DNA of 64,000 nucleotides from Cladocopium goreaui (lineage: Eukaryota > Sar > Dinophyceae > Suessiales > Symbiodiniaceae): assembly GCA_947184155.2 (NCBI GenBank), contig CAMXCT020001555.1:25861-89860 (forward strand), written 5' to 3'. Positions 23,323 through 34,085 of this stretch are shown in pieces. Under the pieces are notes generated by a model that worked only from the letters and a program-made list of their open reading frames with translations, had not been told where the DNA came from and made no database searches. Both the position numbers and the translations under genes were made by a program. Within the stretch, counting starts at the first letter, position 1, and each line of letters begins with the position of its first letter.

Positions 23323-24240
23323 GTGGAAATTTATAGATCACCCGCCCAAACAAGATAGAAAAAACCAACATTCTTACCGACCATAGTGAGAAATTGCAGT
23401 TCTATGATTTTTCTGGATTGCCATGGGCTTGCTCAAAAGAGGTTGATTATGTCTATGTAGGTGTATGTATGATATTATATGATGTAGTGCTTAACGCACA
23501 ATTTATTAGCATGGAAAATGATGATAAAACAATGGGTTCTCCGGAGAGTGCACTGAGTGCACCATTCTTGGACACGCCGAAGGGTTTGTGATTCGGTTGC
23601 GTTCGATTATGTTCGTGTCTTTGCCCCCGATATATGCAACGATTGGATTATACAAAGGGTAGTGGCTGTGGAGACTTAGAAGGAATATACCTGCGCCCTC
23701 CGTTCCTACCCTTTTGTTGTTTCCCTCTTGCTTATTCTGTCGGGGTTTGCGCACCAAGGAGCGTGTCGGACAAGCATGGACTATCAAAGGCAATGTTCCT
23801 CAGTTGCAATGGTTGGATATGCTGCTGACACGATCTCCTTTCCGACCTGGCACTGACACTTTCAGTATTTGTAGATCACTTGACTATTGATATTGGTAAA
23901 TGTCCATTGTTCAGGTTCTGTAGCTCCCAGCAGTTGTTTTACATTCGCGTCCCAACAGTTTATTCACATTTGCATCTTTCAGCAAGTGTTTACCTGAACC
24001 CAGTTCATCCTATTATCTTACCATCGCTTCTATTCAAACATATTCACACCATATGGCAATGGAAACGGCCTGTTGAATCCGGTTGATTTATTCGGGTCCC
24101 AACGAAAAGAGAAACGTTTTCTCCAGGATGGTATGGATGATAGTTGCCTCAAATTTCCAGGTATCCACATGTTCTGGTTGTTTTGAGGCTACTGAATCCA
24201 GTTGGTGATTTTTCGCCAGGCATGTTTAACCCCAGCCAAG

Positions 24241-24307
24241 GTCCGGGGAAAGTGGCTTGTGGCCTGGGGAAAGCTGCGCCACTGGCCTAGAGTTTGTTGT
24301 CGTCTTG
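24241..24307 (+). CDS. Gene 3 exon 4
   Basis: GCCAAG|G acceptor, phase 2. It reads SGESGLWPGESCATGLEFVV then VL, with a good GT donor (TTG|GTGAGG). A competing frame over the same DNA (with LGEAHALLG) lacks phase support. Confidence 0.45.
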
Positions 24308-25199
24308 GTGAGGCACATGCTTTGTTGGGTATCCAAGGATCTGTTGGAACAACCAATCGTGTCAGGTCGTGTCAATTCCATCCCCATGTCCCAGACATGA
24401 GCCAAAGAATATTGATCCGAACATAAGATGGACATTTACATGTGCTGTAGGAACCCTTGAATCTCGATCTCTTAAAATCAACCCAGCAGGTTTGTCTGAA
24501 AATAGGCTACTCCAAAATTTGATGTTTGACCAGGTTGATCATGATTCTCCCTATCTGAATGACTACTTTGGGGTTTCCCATCGCCCAGATCCCCATGCCT
24601 TAGGTGAGTCCATCTCCCAGCTCCTCAAAGCGGCAACCTGAGTAACTGAGCTGCATGTGCAGCTGGTGGCTGTGCCGAAATTCGGAACTTTGTGTCCTAG
24701 AGATGTCAAACTTGTAGTTTGCAGTATTGTTTGGATGGTTTTCAATAGAAAGTATTTGGTTCTTCAATTGCAACCAGTCTCATTTGGGTAGGTGCTTCTC
24801 TAGACCTGTATGTTTGAGCAGAGCCATTCTGGATGGTAAACCCTAAAGAAGCGACAAAAGAGTGATTTAATTGGTGCTTGTTTGAGTGTGATTCACTCCC
24901 CTTTGGGACTATGAGATTCAATGCCAATCAGGTTTTGTCTGAAAATAGGGCCTCCATGTGTATCCAAGTTGGTGATAAATCGTTGCATTTCCCTTTGCAA
25001 CGGCTCTTGTATGGATATACCCACTTTTCTAACACATTTAACACACCCAAATGTCCTCATGTTTGATATATACTATAATTATATATATATATGCATGCAC
25101 GTATATCCCAATAATTTACAGACTGCACATAGGGATCTCCCATAAACATCCACCTGTTAATGACGGTACTCTGATGGCTGGAGCACCACTGGATCTAAG

Positions 25200-25256
25200 G
25201 ATCCTGCTGGGGGGGCCGCCAGAAGTCTCAGTGCTTTCCATGCGAAGTCGAGGCAG
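25200..25256 (+). CDS. Gene 3 exon 5
   Basis: CTAAG|GAT acceptor, phase 0. Nineteen codons read DPAGGAARSLSAFHAKSRQ, ending at a GA donor (CAG|GACGGC). Joined to exon 4 it gives FVVVLDPAGGAARS, a plausible beta-strand/loop. Confidence 0.4.
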
Positions 25257-25877
25257 GACGGCTGCAGGTGCTCATCAAGTTGGGCTATCTGACTCTGTTT
25301 GGCGTATTCATATGTGCACACATATACACAAGTAGATTTGCTTATATTTATTCATATGTATAAATCGTTTATGTATAAAATATTATAAAATGTACAGCTA
25401 GTCTATTTATGTGTGATTATTGTATCCAACCACTGGTGAGCGCCTGGGGTAGTCACTCAGCACGATCGAGTACCGTCATGGGTCGGGTACTGCATGTAGG
25501 GAGGCCCCTGGTTGTCTTGTGTTTTGGGGCTTGGCTAAGCCCACGCAGCCAGGGTCCATGAATTTGGGGTAAGCATGCTGTATCTGATGAGCTTGATGTC
25601 ATTTCATCAATTGAAAACATTGACATGGCATCCAAAGACTTCCGAATGGCATCCAAATATGTCCAAATAGCTTTCACATGGCTTCTAAGCTTGTGAAAAA
25701 TCCGTCCTCCAAGTTTCACAATCCGCTTGCCAAGTTTCACAATCCGATGTTGACCAGTCAAGACCAGGATGATCATTGTTGACTCTTCTTGGCCCTCTCC
25801 CATTCCCATGTGGACCCCCACATGGCATGTGAGAACAAACCAGCCACAGCCTGGAGTAAAGCAGCATCTTTCCAAAG

Positions 25878-25994
25878 GTCAGCAGATGGCTTCGTACCGC
25901 TCAGTTCCAGAGGACAGGCAGGCAACCACCATCAGACTTGGACAACATGGGATGGCCACCATGCCCGGAAGAAGTTGGATCACAGATCCACAGG
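25878..25994 (+). CDS. Gene 3 exon 6
   Basis: CCAAAG|GTC acceptor and GT donor (AGG|GTAGCT), both phase 0. Thirty-nine codons read VSRWLRTAQFQRTGRQPPSD then LDNMGWPPCPEEVGSQIHR. This is the longest well-bounded exon of the gene. The opposite strand has a 140-codon open frame that I treat as a shadow. Confidence 0.5.
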
Positions 25995-26104
25995 GTAGCT
26001 GGGAGCTTACCTCCTCAATGCTTGTTGGGTGCCGACTCTTGGGAAACGTTCATTCAGTCTGTAGACTTCTGTTGGTCAATTGTTGAACTTAATGCTCTTT
26101 GACA

Positions 26105-26130
26105 ATATGCGTATATATATATATTATATA

Positions 26131-26222
<92 letters not shown>
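26105..26222. repeat. (TATC)n microsatellite
   Basis: About 23 nearly pure TATC units after a short (TA)n lead-in, between gene 3 exons 6 and 7. Confidence 0.95.
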
Positions 26223-26223
<1 letters not shown>

Positions 26224-26499
26224 GTGTGTGTCTATCGTCCATGACGAATTCAGGGACCCACAACGACCATCATTTGAGTCCTGTTGGGTGCCTCCCGTCT
26301 AGCTGCCAGGCCCCGAATAGTAGACACCCCAGGAAAACATTTTTTGGGGACCATTTAGTAAAATTGGTTGATGGTTTGGAACATTTTTCCATATATTTGG
26401 AATAATGATCCCAACTGACTATTATTTTTCAGAGGGGTTGAAACCACGAGGAGGATAGGATTGAGGGTCTTGCGAGATCCTCCCACACCCCATGCGAAG

Positions 26500-26607
26500 G
26501 CCCTTCAGCACACCCTTCGACGATGTGGCTTCACTACCGGCACCCGGCTGCGCCGGTGTGCGGCGAACGCCTTCCATCGCCTCGAGTTTGCCGGAAAGGC
26601 ACGCTAA
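26500..26607 (+). CDS. Gene 3 exon 7 (probable end)
   Basis: GCGAAG|GCC acceptor, phase 0. It reads ALQHTLRRCGFTTGTRLRRC then AANAFHRLEFAGKAR and TAA. It is Arg-rich and GC-rich. A possible GC donor just before the stop (AAG|GCACGC) could instead splice to 27020. Confidence 0.45.
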   Translation, partial: ALQHTLRRCGFTTGTRLRRCAANAFHRLEFAGKAR

Positions 26608-27019
26608 ACCACTGAACCCCTTCCATAAATCTTCTGTTTTGTTCAAGTGTGCCGGGCACCTTTTTCAGATGCTTTTCCTGTGAACATTAAGTCTTTGTGG
26701 TAAAGTTTGACCGCCAGATGTACTTCTTTCAGCTTTCCCACCAGTTCCTAACTGGGATCATCTCTCTTACCGATTTTCTTGGTGTTTTCTACAAGTTTCG
26801 AAGCATATATCATATATACATCAATCCACACATGTCAAAACCACACTTGCCGACGTGTTCAAGTCGTCAAATCGCTCAAATGTCACATTTATTTTTGGTG
26901 CATATGATCTCCCCAAATCTAGAGACTTCTCCATCCAAAAGCCACCAGGGATGCCTTGTTGGAGCTGCCACAGGATCCCATCCTTCAAGACCGATATGGA
27001 TTCCTTCGCGGACAGTGAG

Positions 27020-27097
27020 GCCTTGACAGAGGCCCTACAGAGCGGTCTGCCAAGCAACAGCACCTTGTTGGTGCGGGGAGAGAAGCGGAAGGGATAA
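27020..27097 (+). CDS. Alternative terminal exon of gene 3 (tentative)
   Basis: GTGAG|GCC acceptor, phase 0. It reads ALTEALQSGLPSNSTLLVRG then EKRKG and TAA. The open frame extends left to about 26950. It could be an alternative 3' end of gene 3 or a relic. The remainder of 26608-27613 is AT-rich, with a (TATA)n tract near 27345 and no other exon. Confidence 0.3.
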   Translation, partial: ALTEALQSGLPSNSTLLVRGEKRKG

Positions 27098-27613
27098 CTG
27101 GCCCGGGATTTTTTATGGATGATATATACATATACACTTAATACAAAATTTGTTTAGTTAATGATAATGTGTATAAAAAATGGTACCGTTAAATAATTGA
27201 ATAAATAAATAACTAAATAAATATATGTAAATATATACACTTCATGATGACAAGCATATTCATTAATACCGCATATTAAGACTATAAAGAAGGATGTTGG
27301 GGGCGCAAATCTCCATCACAGTATTCATTTATATTGTGTTTGTATATATATATATATTTATAGATATTTATATTTATAGATATGTTTGTTTTGGTTTGTG
27401 TTTGCTGTTTATCTCCATAGTATTTGCAAGAATTGTTCTTCAAATGAATGCATGCATGCACTGGTCCTGAACTATGCCTTCATCGGTTTGTTTGTGTGAG
27501 TTTAACTGTTTTGGATGGTTATACGCGCTAGAAATCTAAAGGGCTTGAGCCCCAAGATGCTATGCTTGCTTGCTGTAGAACGATCATGAGAGAAAAAGGT
27601 TTGTGGCATTTAA

Positions 27614-27722
27614 TGTCCAAAAGCATCGCAAGGGCAGCGCGCATCGCCAAGGCAATCATCAGTCCATGGAAGCACCAGGTGGGCCTGGGTGGCCCCAAAA
27701 ATCCAAGTCTGTTCTCTGTTGG
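27614..27722 (+). CDS. Gene 4 exon 1 (start)
   Basis: ATG at 27614 gives MSKSIARAARIAKAIISPWK then HQVGLGGPKNPSLFSV, with a GT donor (GTTG|GTGATG) in phase 1. The start is amphipathic and basic, like a targeting helix, though that is only suggestive. A 143-codon antisense open frame overlaps and is regarded as a shadow. Confidence 0.55.
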
Positions 27723-28343
27723 TGATGGGTGAAAATCAAACATGTCTAGCACAGGGTAGGTGATCATGTGTAGGGTAACCGTAGGTAAGCTGTGCTGTTC
27801 GTGTTTTGGATGTTTGCCAGTGAGGGTTGTGACGTATTCAGTGTGCAAAGCCGTTGAGGCCGAACTGATTCCCATGCTTTGTAAGGCTAGATAGGCAGCA
27901 AAGATTTCGGAGATTTGATACCGGATGGGCACATACATTGTCTCAAATTTAAGCGCCACTGAAATCCCAAACAGTCAGCAGTCATAAAAATAGAAACATC
28001 ATGGTTTTCTTGTCAATGACTCTGTTTGGCTCATGGCACCTTCCCTCACCTAAACAGTATGGTTTTGAACAGAAAAGCTTGGAACCCTCCTTGGCGATGC
28101 AGTTGTGGTTACTCATATGTATCACCATGGTCATGGCCCCCATAAGTTGGGATATAGCGCATCATATTCATTACATACCCATTTACGGAGTTGGAAAAAG
28201 AAACGCTTCCAACCTGTTTAAGAAAACATGTGCAATTAAAAAAACATCTCAAAATGCTTGGAACATGTCAGACAGGCCCTGAGTTTAGACCCTTCAATAC
28301 CCAAAAATTTCAGACTCTTCCGATGCGTCAGGCCTGGGTCTAG

Positions 28344-28444
28344 GCATCACCAGTGCCCCCGGCGCGCCAGCGCCTCGCGGGCTGCGGCCTGGGGAACGGC
28401 CCTGTGACAAGTGGCTGCCCGGGAGCGTCGTGGAGGCCTCCAGG
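28344..28444 (+). CDS. Gene 4 exon 2 (Pro-rich)
   Basis: GTCTAG|GC acceptor, phase 1. It reads GITSAPGAPAPRGLRPGERP then CDKWLPGSVVEASR, ending at a GA donor (AGG|GATGGC) in phase 0. Another frame is open here, but only this one satisfies the phases on both sides. Confidence 0.6.
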
Positions 28445-29372
28445 GATGGCTTGGGAGTAGAATATATGGATAATTATTGTGTATATATATATATGTTTAT
28501 ATATATATATTGGGAGAATGTAGCTATCCAGTTCAATCTCGAATTCTATCTCTCAGCTGTGTTTGGCTTTACAATGTTGTAATGGGATAAACCATCCATA
28601 TTTTATGTAGTAATTAAATGTAATTAAGCACAAAAATACACAGGGATTGATCAACTAGTGTTTGTGGGGGTGATCAACTTATGTGTTGTTGTTGCTGTTG
28701 CTTTTTGAACACTTTTTTGGCAAATCCAGGGAAAAACAGGGATTGATGAATGTACGTTTTGTTTAGTGTCCTTCCTTGAGCATTTAGGAAGGGCATATAT
28801 TGAGGTACCTCTTCGTTCTTTCACTTTCAACTCTCTCATCTCTCATGGTTCATGATCATGTTCAACGATTATGAAATTGACTCCTTTTCCGTGCATTTGT
28901 AAGTATCTGCAAGTATTTTACTTGTACTATACGTATTTATTTGTCATATTTCGTAGAAATCAATCTTATACAATCTATTTTCTACATATATTTATATATA
29001 TATATGTAAAAATACACACACACATATATATATATATATATTAGTACTTAAATACTTGTATTGTGTATTTCCCCCACTTGCCTGGGTAAAATTCCATCCC
29101 TTTTTGGTTAGTTGCAGGATCATCTCACTTATCAATTTGTTCGCGTCCCTGGTTGATACATGCTTTACACGTGGCTTATCCCATTTAGAACTTAGCTATA
29201 TCGCCACTTGCTGATACTTATTGACAAGTTGCGATCCGTAGTGTGCTCCCAAGTATCTTCTTCAATATACATACTATTTTATAATTAGATACATACACTA
29301 CACACAGACATATTATATATGACACAGCTACTGTGTATGTCTCCCCATTGTTTGGCCTCCGGATCCTTTCAG

Positions 29373-29423
29373 GTCTATTCCGCCTCGGCGGGGCGTTGGT
29401 ACCCTGCAGAGGTGGGGCAGGTG
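29373..29423 (+). CDS. Gene 4 exon 3 (GRWYPAEV module)
   Basis: TTTCAG|GTC acceptor, phase 0. Seventeen codons read VYSASAGRWYPAEVGQV. The donor is either GA (GTG|GAAGGT) or, three bases earlier, GT (CAG|GTGGAA); both are in phase 0 and differ by one valine. Confidence 0.65.
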
Positions 29424-30158
29424 GAAGGTCAAGGTGGTGGTCAGGACTGGGGCCACACGACTGGGCCGCGGGTGACCCACTCCACAGCTTGGTGCCCCAA
29501 CAAAAATAGAGATTTAACCAACAAACATGGGAATTTAAAGAAAAAATATGGGGTTTGATGGGGCGTATAGCTGATTTATGGGACTTAAGTGGGTCTTTAG
29601 CTTCAATAACCAGGGTTTATGATACATATATCGAACTAGTGTATGGGGGTTCTGAACCAAGTCAAGCAATGGCAGTTCAAAGGTGCAAAAGATGGATTTT
29701 GCTTGATTTTGACTCAATTTGGACGGACATACCGGAAATCATTATAATGAAGGTTTCACCTTAACTGGCAATTTGAACGGGAATAACAGCAGCCAAAAGG
29801 ATCCCAAAGGTGGATTTGAACGACAGACATGTGAGTTGAACCCACCGCACATCCGATATCATCCGGTATTTTCCCAACAGAAATGCTGCGGATGTGATGG
29901 AATATGATCAGTCTGATTGGCTTGGTAATTTCAAGATATTCCAAGAGTATTTGTTCAAGGAGAAATGAACACCACGAAGAAATGATATTTGAGATGATGG
30001 GATCAGGGGACCTTGAGTGCTTGACAATGCTTGGCTTGGGAACGGGACAGTTTTCAGCCTAGTTTCTCTAGTTATGGTGATTGAGGTTGGCTGATCGATA
30101 TCCACATGTCCAAATGAGGTTTAATCAGGTCACCGCATGCGCCGCTAAACCCTTGCAG

Positions 30159-30227
30159 GAAGACATCGTCACGGTGGTCTTCTACCTGGGGGATGAGATG
30201 AAGCAGAAATCGGTGTCACTCGACTAA
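30159..30227 (+). CDS. Gene 4 exon 4 (end)
   Basis: CTTGCAG|GAA acceptor, phase 0. It reads EDIVTVVFYLGDEMKQKSVS then LD and TAA. It completes the small barrel begun in exon 3. Confidence 0.7.
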   Translation, partial: EDIVTVVFYLGDEMKQKSVSLD

Positions 30228-30354
30228 GAAACTGACCGCTGCAAATCAAGATGAGCACAATTTTTTGTTAGGACAACTCAAACTCTGGGGTGTTCCACAG
30301 TTATCCGATTTCATAGCCCTTAGCCCCTGGGCCGTTGCCCATCTTCCCACAGAC

Positions 30355-30498
30355 ATGGACCTGCTTGCCAGGTACCGCACCGACAAGGCCCTTGCGGTCC
30401 TGGGGGCCCACACCTTCTCCGAACTGCCTCCCGGTTTCGAAACCCGCGCCTCGCAGTCGAAGCCGGGACAGCTGGTCTACTTGGACCTGTGCCTTGGC
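30355..30498 (+). CDS. Gene 5 exon 1 (start)
   Basis: ATG at 30355 gives MDLLARYRTDKALAVLGAHT, then FSELPPGFETRASQSKPGQL and VYLDLCLG, ending at a GC donor (GGC|GCTGGG) in phase 0. A CAG lies two bases before the ATG, so it could instead be an internal exon. The 48 codons are GC-rich in third positions. Confidence 0.6.
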
Positions 30499-31699
30499 GC
30501 TGGGACGATAGCTGGGGGAATTAGCGATTGTTGGCTGATAGCTTATTTAAAGGAGGTTGATGTAATATAAGTACCCAAAGAATTTTGTTTTTTGGGGAGC
30601 AGCCGTTGCAAGGGGAACAATCTAGAAGTGAACACAAATTGCGGCTTTTCATTGAGTTTCCACCACGGTTGGACCAGAATTATGCGTGTTTGTTCTCATT
30701 GTGGAGCTTGAACTTGTTTTTTTGCGGTTGGGAGTTGGGAAGGGGGGCCGATGGGGTGGGAGTTCACATCCTTTGGACCTTCCCACCAGTTCCAAGGTGA
30801 CCAGGGTGAAAGCATGCTACAAAGTTCCACCTGCTCACTGTTTTATTATGATAAATCATTCTGAAAATGCAATGCCAGAATGCCACTAGTCACTCGTCTT
30901 TCCATGCCAGGTCTTGTGGTCTGGGTCTTAGCTCATGGTTGCTGATTTGATTTCTACCCCTCCCAGCCTGCTGCAAAGGACCACGTGCACAAAGCCACTT
31001 GCTTCAATAGAGACGGATTGAGGCCGATCCCCAAACACCTGGTATGATGTAGTGGCAAACTATACTAGCCAGGTCTCTGGTAGAGGTTTGTAGCTTCTGT
31101 GGTGTATTTTTGTTTTTTCTCCATTCCGGAGCTGCAGACAGAAGATTCAGGTCCCATCCCTGATAATTAATCGGATTCGAAAGGGTGCCCAAAGAATTCT
31201 TCAGTCACAAACTTGTGCCATGTAAAATCACGCGTTCGAAGGAAAATAAGATACCTAATATACACATGGGTGCATTTTCCTTTGCCGCATTTGCTTACCC
31301 ACAGGGATCCTGCTATGTTTGATTGAGAAGATTTGCGTAGCATTTTTGAAACATGAATTATATAATTAATTCATGCAACACTTGAACTGGCCCGGAGGCT
31401 TGCCTAGATTGTCTAAGCTTTCTGCGTAGGCTCTGCGGGAGGATTATTTTGTGCCGTTGGCTTTTGGCTAGGCTGGGGTAGGAGTTGCGTAGGTTCAGTA
31501 TAGCTATTTCCGCATGGGCTGTCGCTGTGGTGGCGCAGGCGAACGATAAAGTGCAAAGGCCCAAACAACAAACAACCTTCAATTTTCACCACGCAAATCC
31601 AACACGATCCAACCATATTTTAGGGACGAGTTGAGAGCATTGGTTCAACCTAGTACCTCAGCTCTGCCGAGGTATGCCTCCCTGGAGCTAGCTTGGCAG

Positions 31700-31785
31700 G
31701 TTCATTTCCAGCGCCTGAAGCAACTGCCCGCTGCAGGCTGTGAGACAGTGGCCGCGGTCCCGGCAGCCAGGCCCTGGCAGGGAAG
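31700..31785 (+). CDS. Gene 5 exon 2
   Basis: TTGGCAG|GTT acceptor, phase 0. It reads VHFQRLKQLPAAGCETVAAV then PAARPWQG, with a good GT donor (GGAAG|GTGGGG) in phase 2. Confidence 0.6.
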
Positions 31786-31973
31786 GTGGGGTGAGGGGGT
31801 ACAAACTACATTTGTTTTGGTCAAAGTCCATTGAAAATATATTTAGGCATTATTTATTTATTGTTTATGCGACCCACGTTGTTTGGAGAAAATTGACCAC
31901 GTTTAGCTTAACACCTTGCATCTCTCAACCTGTGGCCGTTTCTCACCCTCCCCAAGAAGCCGCCGCCACGGAG

Positions 31974-32106
31974 GCCGCCGCCACTGGCGCCGCGCCGCGG
32001 TGCTGTGAACGGCGGCAACGTGCCGCCGGTGATGGAGGAGGATGAGCTGAAGGAGGACTCGGGGAAGGTGGCGCTGCCCAGCTTTGGCGATGAGCTTGGC
32101 AGCCAG
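31974..32106 (+). CDS. Gene 5 exon 3 (Pro-rich then acidic)
   Basis: CACGGAG|G acceptor in phase 2 as required. It reads PPPLAPRRGAVNGGNVPPVM then EEDELKEDSGKVALPSFGDE and LGSQ. The likely end is a GC donor (CAG|GCAGGG), phase 0. The antisense open frames here are shadows of a GC-rich exon. Confidence 0.6.
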
Positions 32107-33002
32107 GCAGGGCGTGGACCTGGGAATGAAGGGCTTCTGAGTACCAGGTAGTGGTTTTGGTCATGCGATGTCACGCGGCAAAATCCAGAGCCATACACTG
32201 AACTGTGGGAATGGTTTGACTCATTAGATCATACTGACTTCTGTATGTAAAAACATCATTCGGCGTCTATTGTTTGGAATAGGGGCATAGGATGGGGCCA
32301 AAAGGGTATGAATTGGGAGAGTAAAAGATGAACAGACCATGAAGATGATGTGGAGGCATAATAGACATCTGTTTTTACATTTCATTGCGGGAGCATGTTT
32401 CAACAGACAATAAATCAGAAAGCTATGGGGACTCAAATGGGGGCTACAGAAGTGGATGGCTGAAGGCTGTGGGAGGCCCCCCTTGTCAATTGTAGAAGTC
32501 CGTGTGGGACGCCTTGCTGGGGAACAGAAGTTGCCATAGCAGGCTTCAGCTCTGGGTTGCTTGACGACATTTGCCAAGCGCCCCGATCTTTCCTTCCCTG
32601 TCGGCCAACAAAGATAGCAAACATGGCTGGCCCGGAAATCCCAAGTCCTTGAAGCAGCGCAATCAGCTGTATCATCTAGGATATGCATATCCATCCAAAA
32701 ATTGGATGAACGATTTTTTTGCACAGGGAACAGCATTGCTTGAGTGGATTCTACCACTCCAGTTCAGTTACCCCCAACAATAGCTGGTGATTGATGGTAA
32801 CACTGGCAGGATCGTGCCATTCAGTAACTGGTTGATATACCTGGTTAGTAAGTTCCCATTCAGTGGGTGATCCCAGTTATCCCATAGTTAAACGGATTAT
32901 AACTTTGGTTGCTAACCAGTTACTAACAAATTCGCCCTTATTGGTAATTATTGGTGCTTAAAAAACAATTCATTCACCAACCCAATATGCATCGCTCGGC
33001 AG

Positions 33003-33095
33003 GGCGCCTACTTGGACTATGTGGGTGCCCCCTTGGCCGCAGCCAACCGCTATGGGAAGGAAAACCCCATGGCTGCGGGCTACCAGGCCGGGCAG
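33003..33095 (+). CDS. Gene 5 exon 4
   Basis: CTCGGCAG|GGC acceptor, phase 0. It reads GAYLDYVGAPLAAANRYGKE then NPMAAGYQAGQ, ending at a GA donor (CAG|GAATGT), phase 0. This is one of the clearest exons by composition. Confidence 0.65.
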
Positions 33096-33850
33096 GAATG
33101 TTCATTGAAGCTGCCATTTAAACGGGAACATTGGATAGATTGTGATAAATACAAGAGAGCCTGAGAGTCTGTTCTTATTGGGGTTACCCTATTTCAAAAG
33201 ACGAGGTGCTTGATAAAGAAAATGATGCATTGATCAAAAGACGCCAAGTAAATGCAATTGCCAGTGCTTGCTTTCGGACATCGCTAATGCTGTAGCCGCT
33301 CATCCATTTGCATCCATGTGCCCAAGGTTGCATACTTGTGCAATTTGCGGAAGAAAAAACATACAACCCGAAAAGGAAGGTTTACAAAGATTGGCAAAGA
33401 TGCCAGCTAAATCATAAGTGCTATGAGGTATTTCAGCTCAGCAGAGGTTAGTTGGGCCATTTAGTTTATTAGCTGGCTTGCAAATGGATTATACAAGTTA
33501 TAGGCCATACAGTAGTACTTCCGGTTGGGAGCTGGGTACCAACCAGTTCTAGTGTTCATGGCCCATCTCAGTAGTTTATTGGAAGGTAGCAAAGTTGTTC
33601 CCTTCTTTCCCATGTGTGATATCTCTATTAAATCACTATTGTATCACCATTACCATTACATGCCCATGATTTCATAATATATTGTTCGGTGTGTCGCATT
33701 ATATCATATACGATCATATTATTTCCCATTATAAATTATAACGCGCTTATATATCCATATAATAAACAATATCAGACATCCTTGGATATGATATATCCCA
33801 TTTTTGGATACCCACACCTTCTGCTTTTTTCAGCAGCTCGTTGAGTCGAG

Positions 33851-33910
33851 GTGATTCATGCCTCGGCTCCACAGCGGCCCATCAAGATCCGAACCTTGGC
33901 GTCCAACCAG
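33851..33910 (+). CDS. Gene 5 exon 5
   Basis: GTCGAG|GTG acceptor. Twenty codons read VIHASAPQRPIKIRTLASNQ, ending at a GA donor (CAG|GACATA), phase 0 on both sides. Confidence 0.5.
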
Positions 33911-33964
33911 GACATATGTTCGTTAAAGATGACCGGGCGTTGAAGCCAACATAGCTGGATAAAC

Positions 33965-34085
33965 TATCATGACCTCACGTCGTGACGTCAATGGAATGAG
34001 GGTTAGGTTTTGGGGGAATCATCCCCAAATGGTGCTAAGAGAACAGCTATTTTCAGGTTAGTGGATCATAGGGATATCGTCGGGA
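33965..34085. repeat. Dispersed repeat, copy 2
   Basis: Second member of the family seen at 19165-19262. Identity by eye is moderate, with small insertions. It follows gene 5 exon 5. Confidence 0.55.

Larger units (their letters stand above)
22541..26607 (+). other. Gene 3, unknown 206-aa protein (7-exon model)
   Basis: Seven + strand pieces total 621 bases (207 codons including stop) with matching phases: 22541-22627, 22982-23076, 23233-23322, 24241-24307, 25200-25256, 25878-25994 and 26500-26607. Typical peptides are TGGPHAVMAAIFDAIRWP, ETRPTGPTGYQPSELAIRSL, FVVVLDPAGGAARSLSAFHA and LRRCGFTTGTRLRRCAANAF. I recognise no family. The first and last boundaries are the least secure. One intron is only 156 bases. 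An alternative terminal exon is noted at 27020-27097. Confidence 0.4.
27614..30227 (+). other. Gene 4, complete four-exon gene, 109 aa, Tudor/agenet-like C-terminal module
   Basis: Four exons (27614-27722, 28344-28444, 29373-29423, 30159-30227) sum to 330 bases and join in one frame from ATG to TAA. The C-terminal half reads VYSASAGRWYPAEVGQV, EDIVTVVFYLGDEMKQKSVS. The pattern x-VYSxSxGRWxxAxVxxV followed by a hydrophobic strand and an E-x-KxK end resembles small Tudor/agenet-type barrels that recur in many dinoflagellate proteins; that likeness is an inference. The N-terminal part is basic and Pro-rich. No catalytic residues are evident. The next gene begins 127 bases downstream on the same strand. 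Confidence 0.6.
30355..33910 (+). other. Gene 5 (5' part), unknown function
   Basis: Five phase-compatible exons (30355-30498, 31700-31785, 31974-32106, 33003-33095, 33851-33910) give 172 codons without a stop, so the gene continues right. The protein starts MDLLARYRTDKALAVLGAHT, has a Pro-rich segment (PPPLAPRRGAVNGGNVPP) followed by an acidic stretch (VMEEDELKED), then AYLDYVGAPLAAANRYGKEN and VIHASAPQRPIKIRTLASNQ. No family recognised. Donors are mainly GC and GA. A possible last exon is at 35653-35755. Confidence 0.5.

Noticed and set aside
26950-27097. MurF-type ligase C-terminus (FADSEALTEALQ ... LLVRG)
   Set aside because: The likeness is short. Upstream frames that seemed to support it (LGEAHALLG near 24.3 kb) lost out to frames with correct splice phase, and no other Mur ligase motif was found.
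27528-27959. Minus-strand 143-codon open frame
   Set aside because: It overlaps the well-supported first exon of gene 4 and has no splice or family support.
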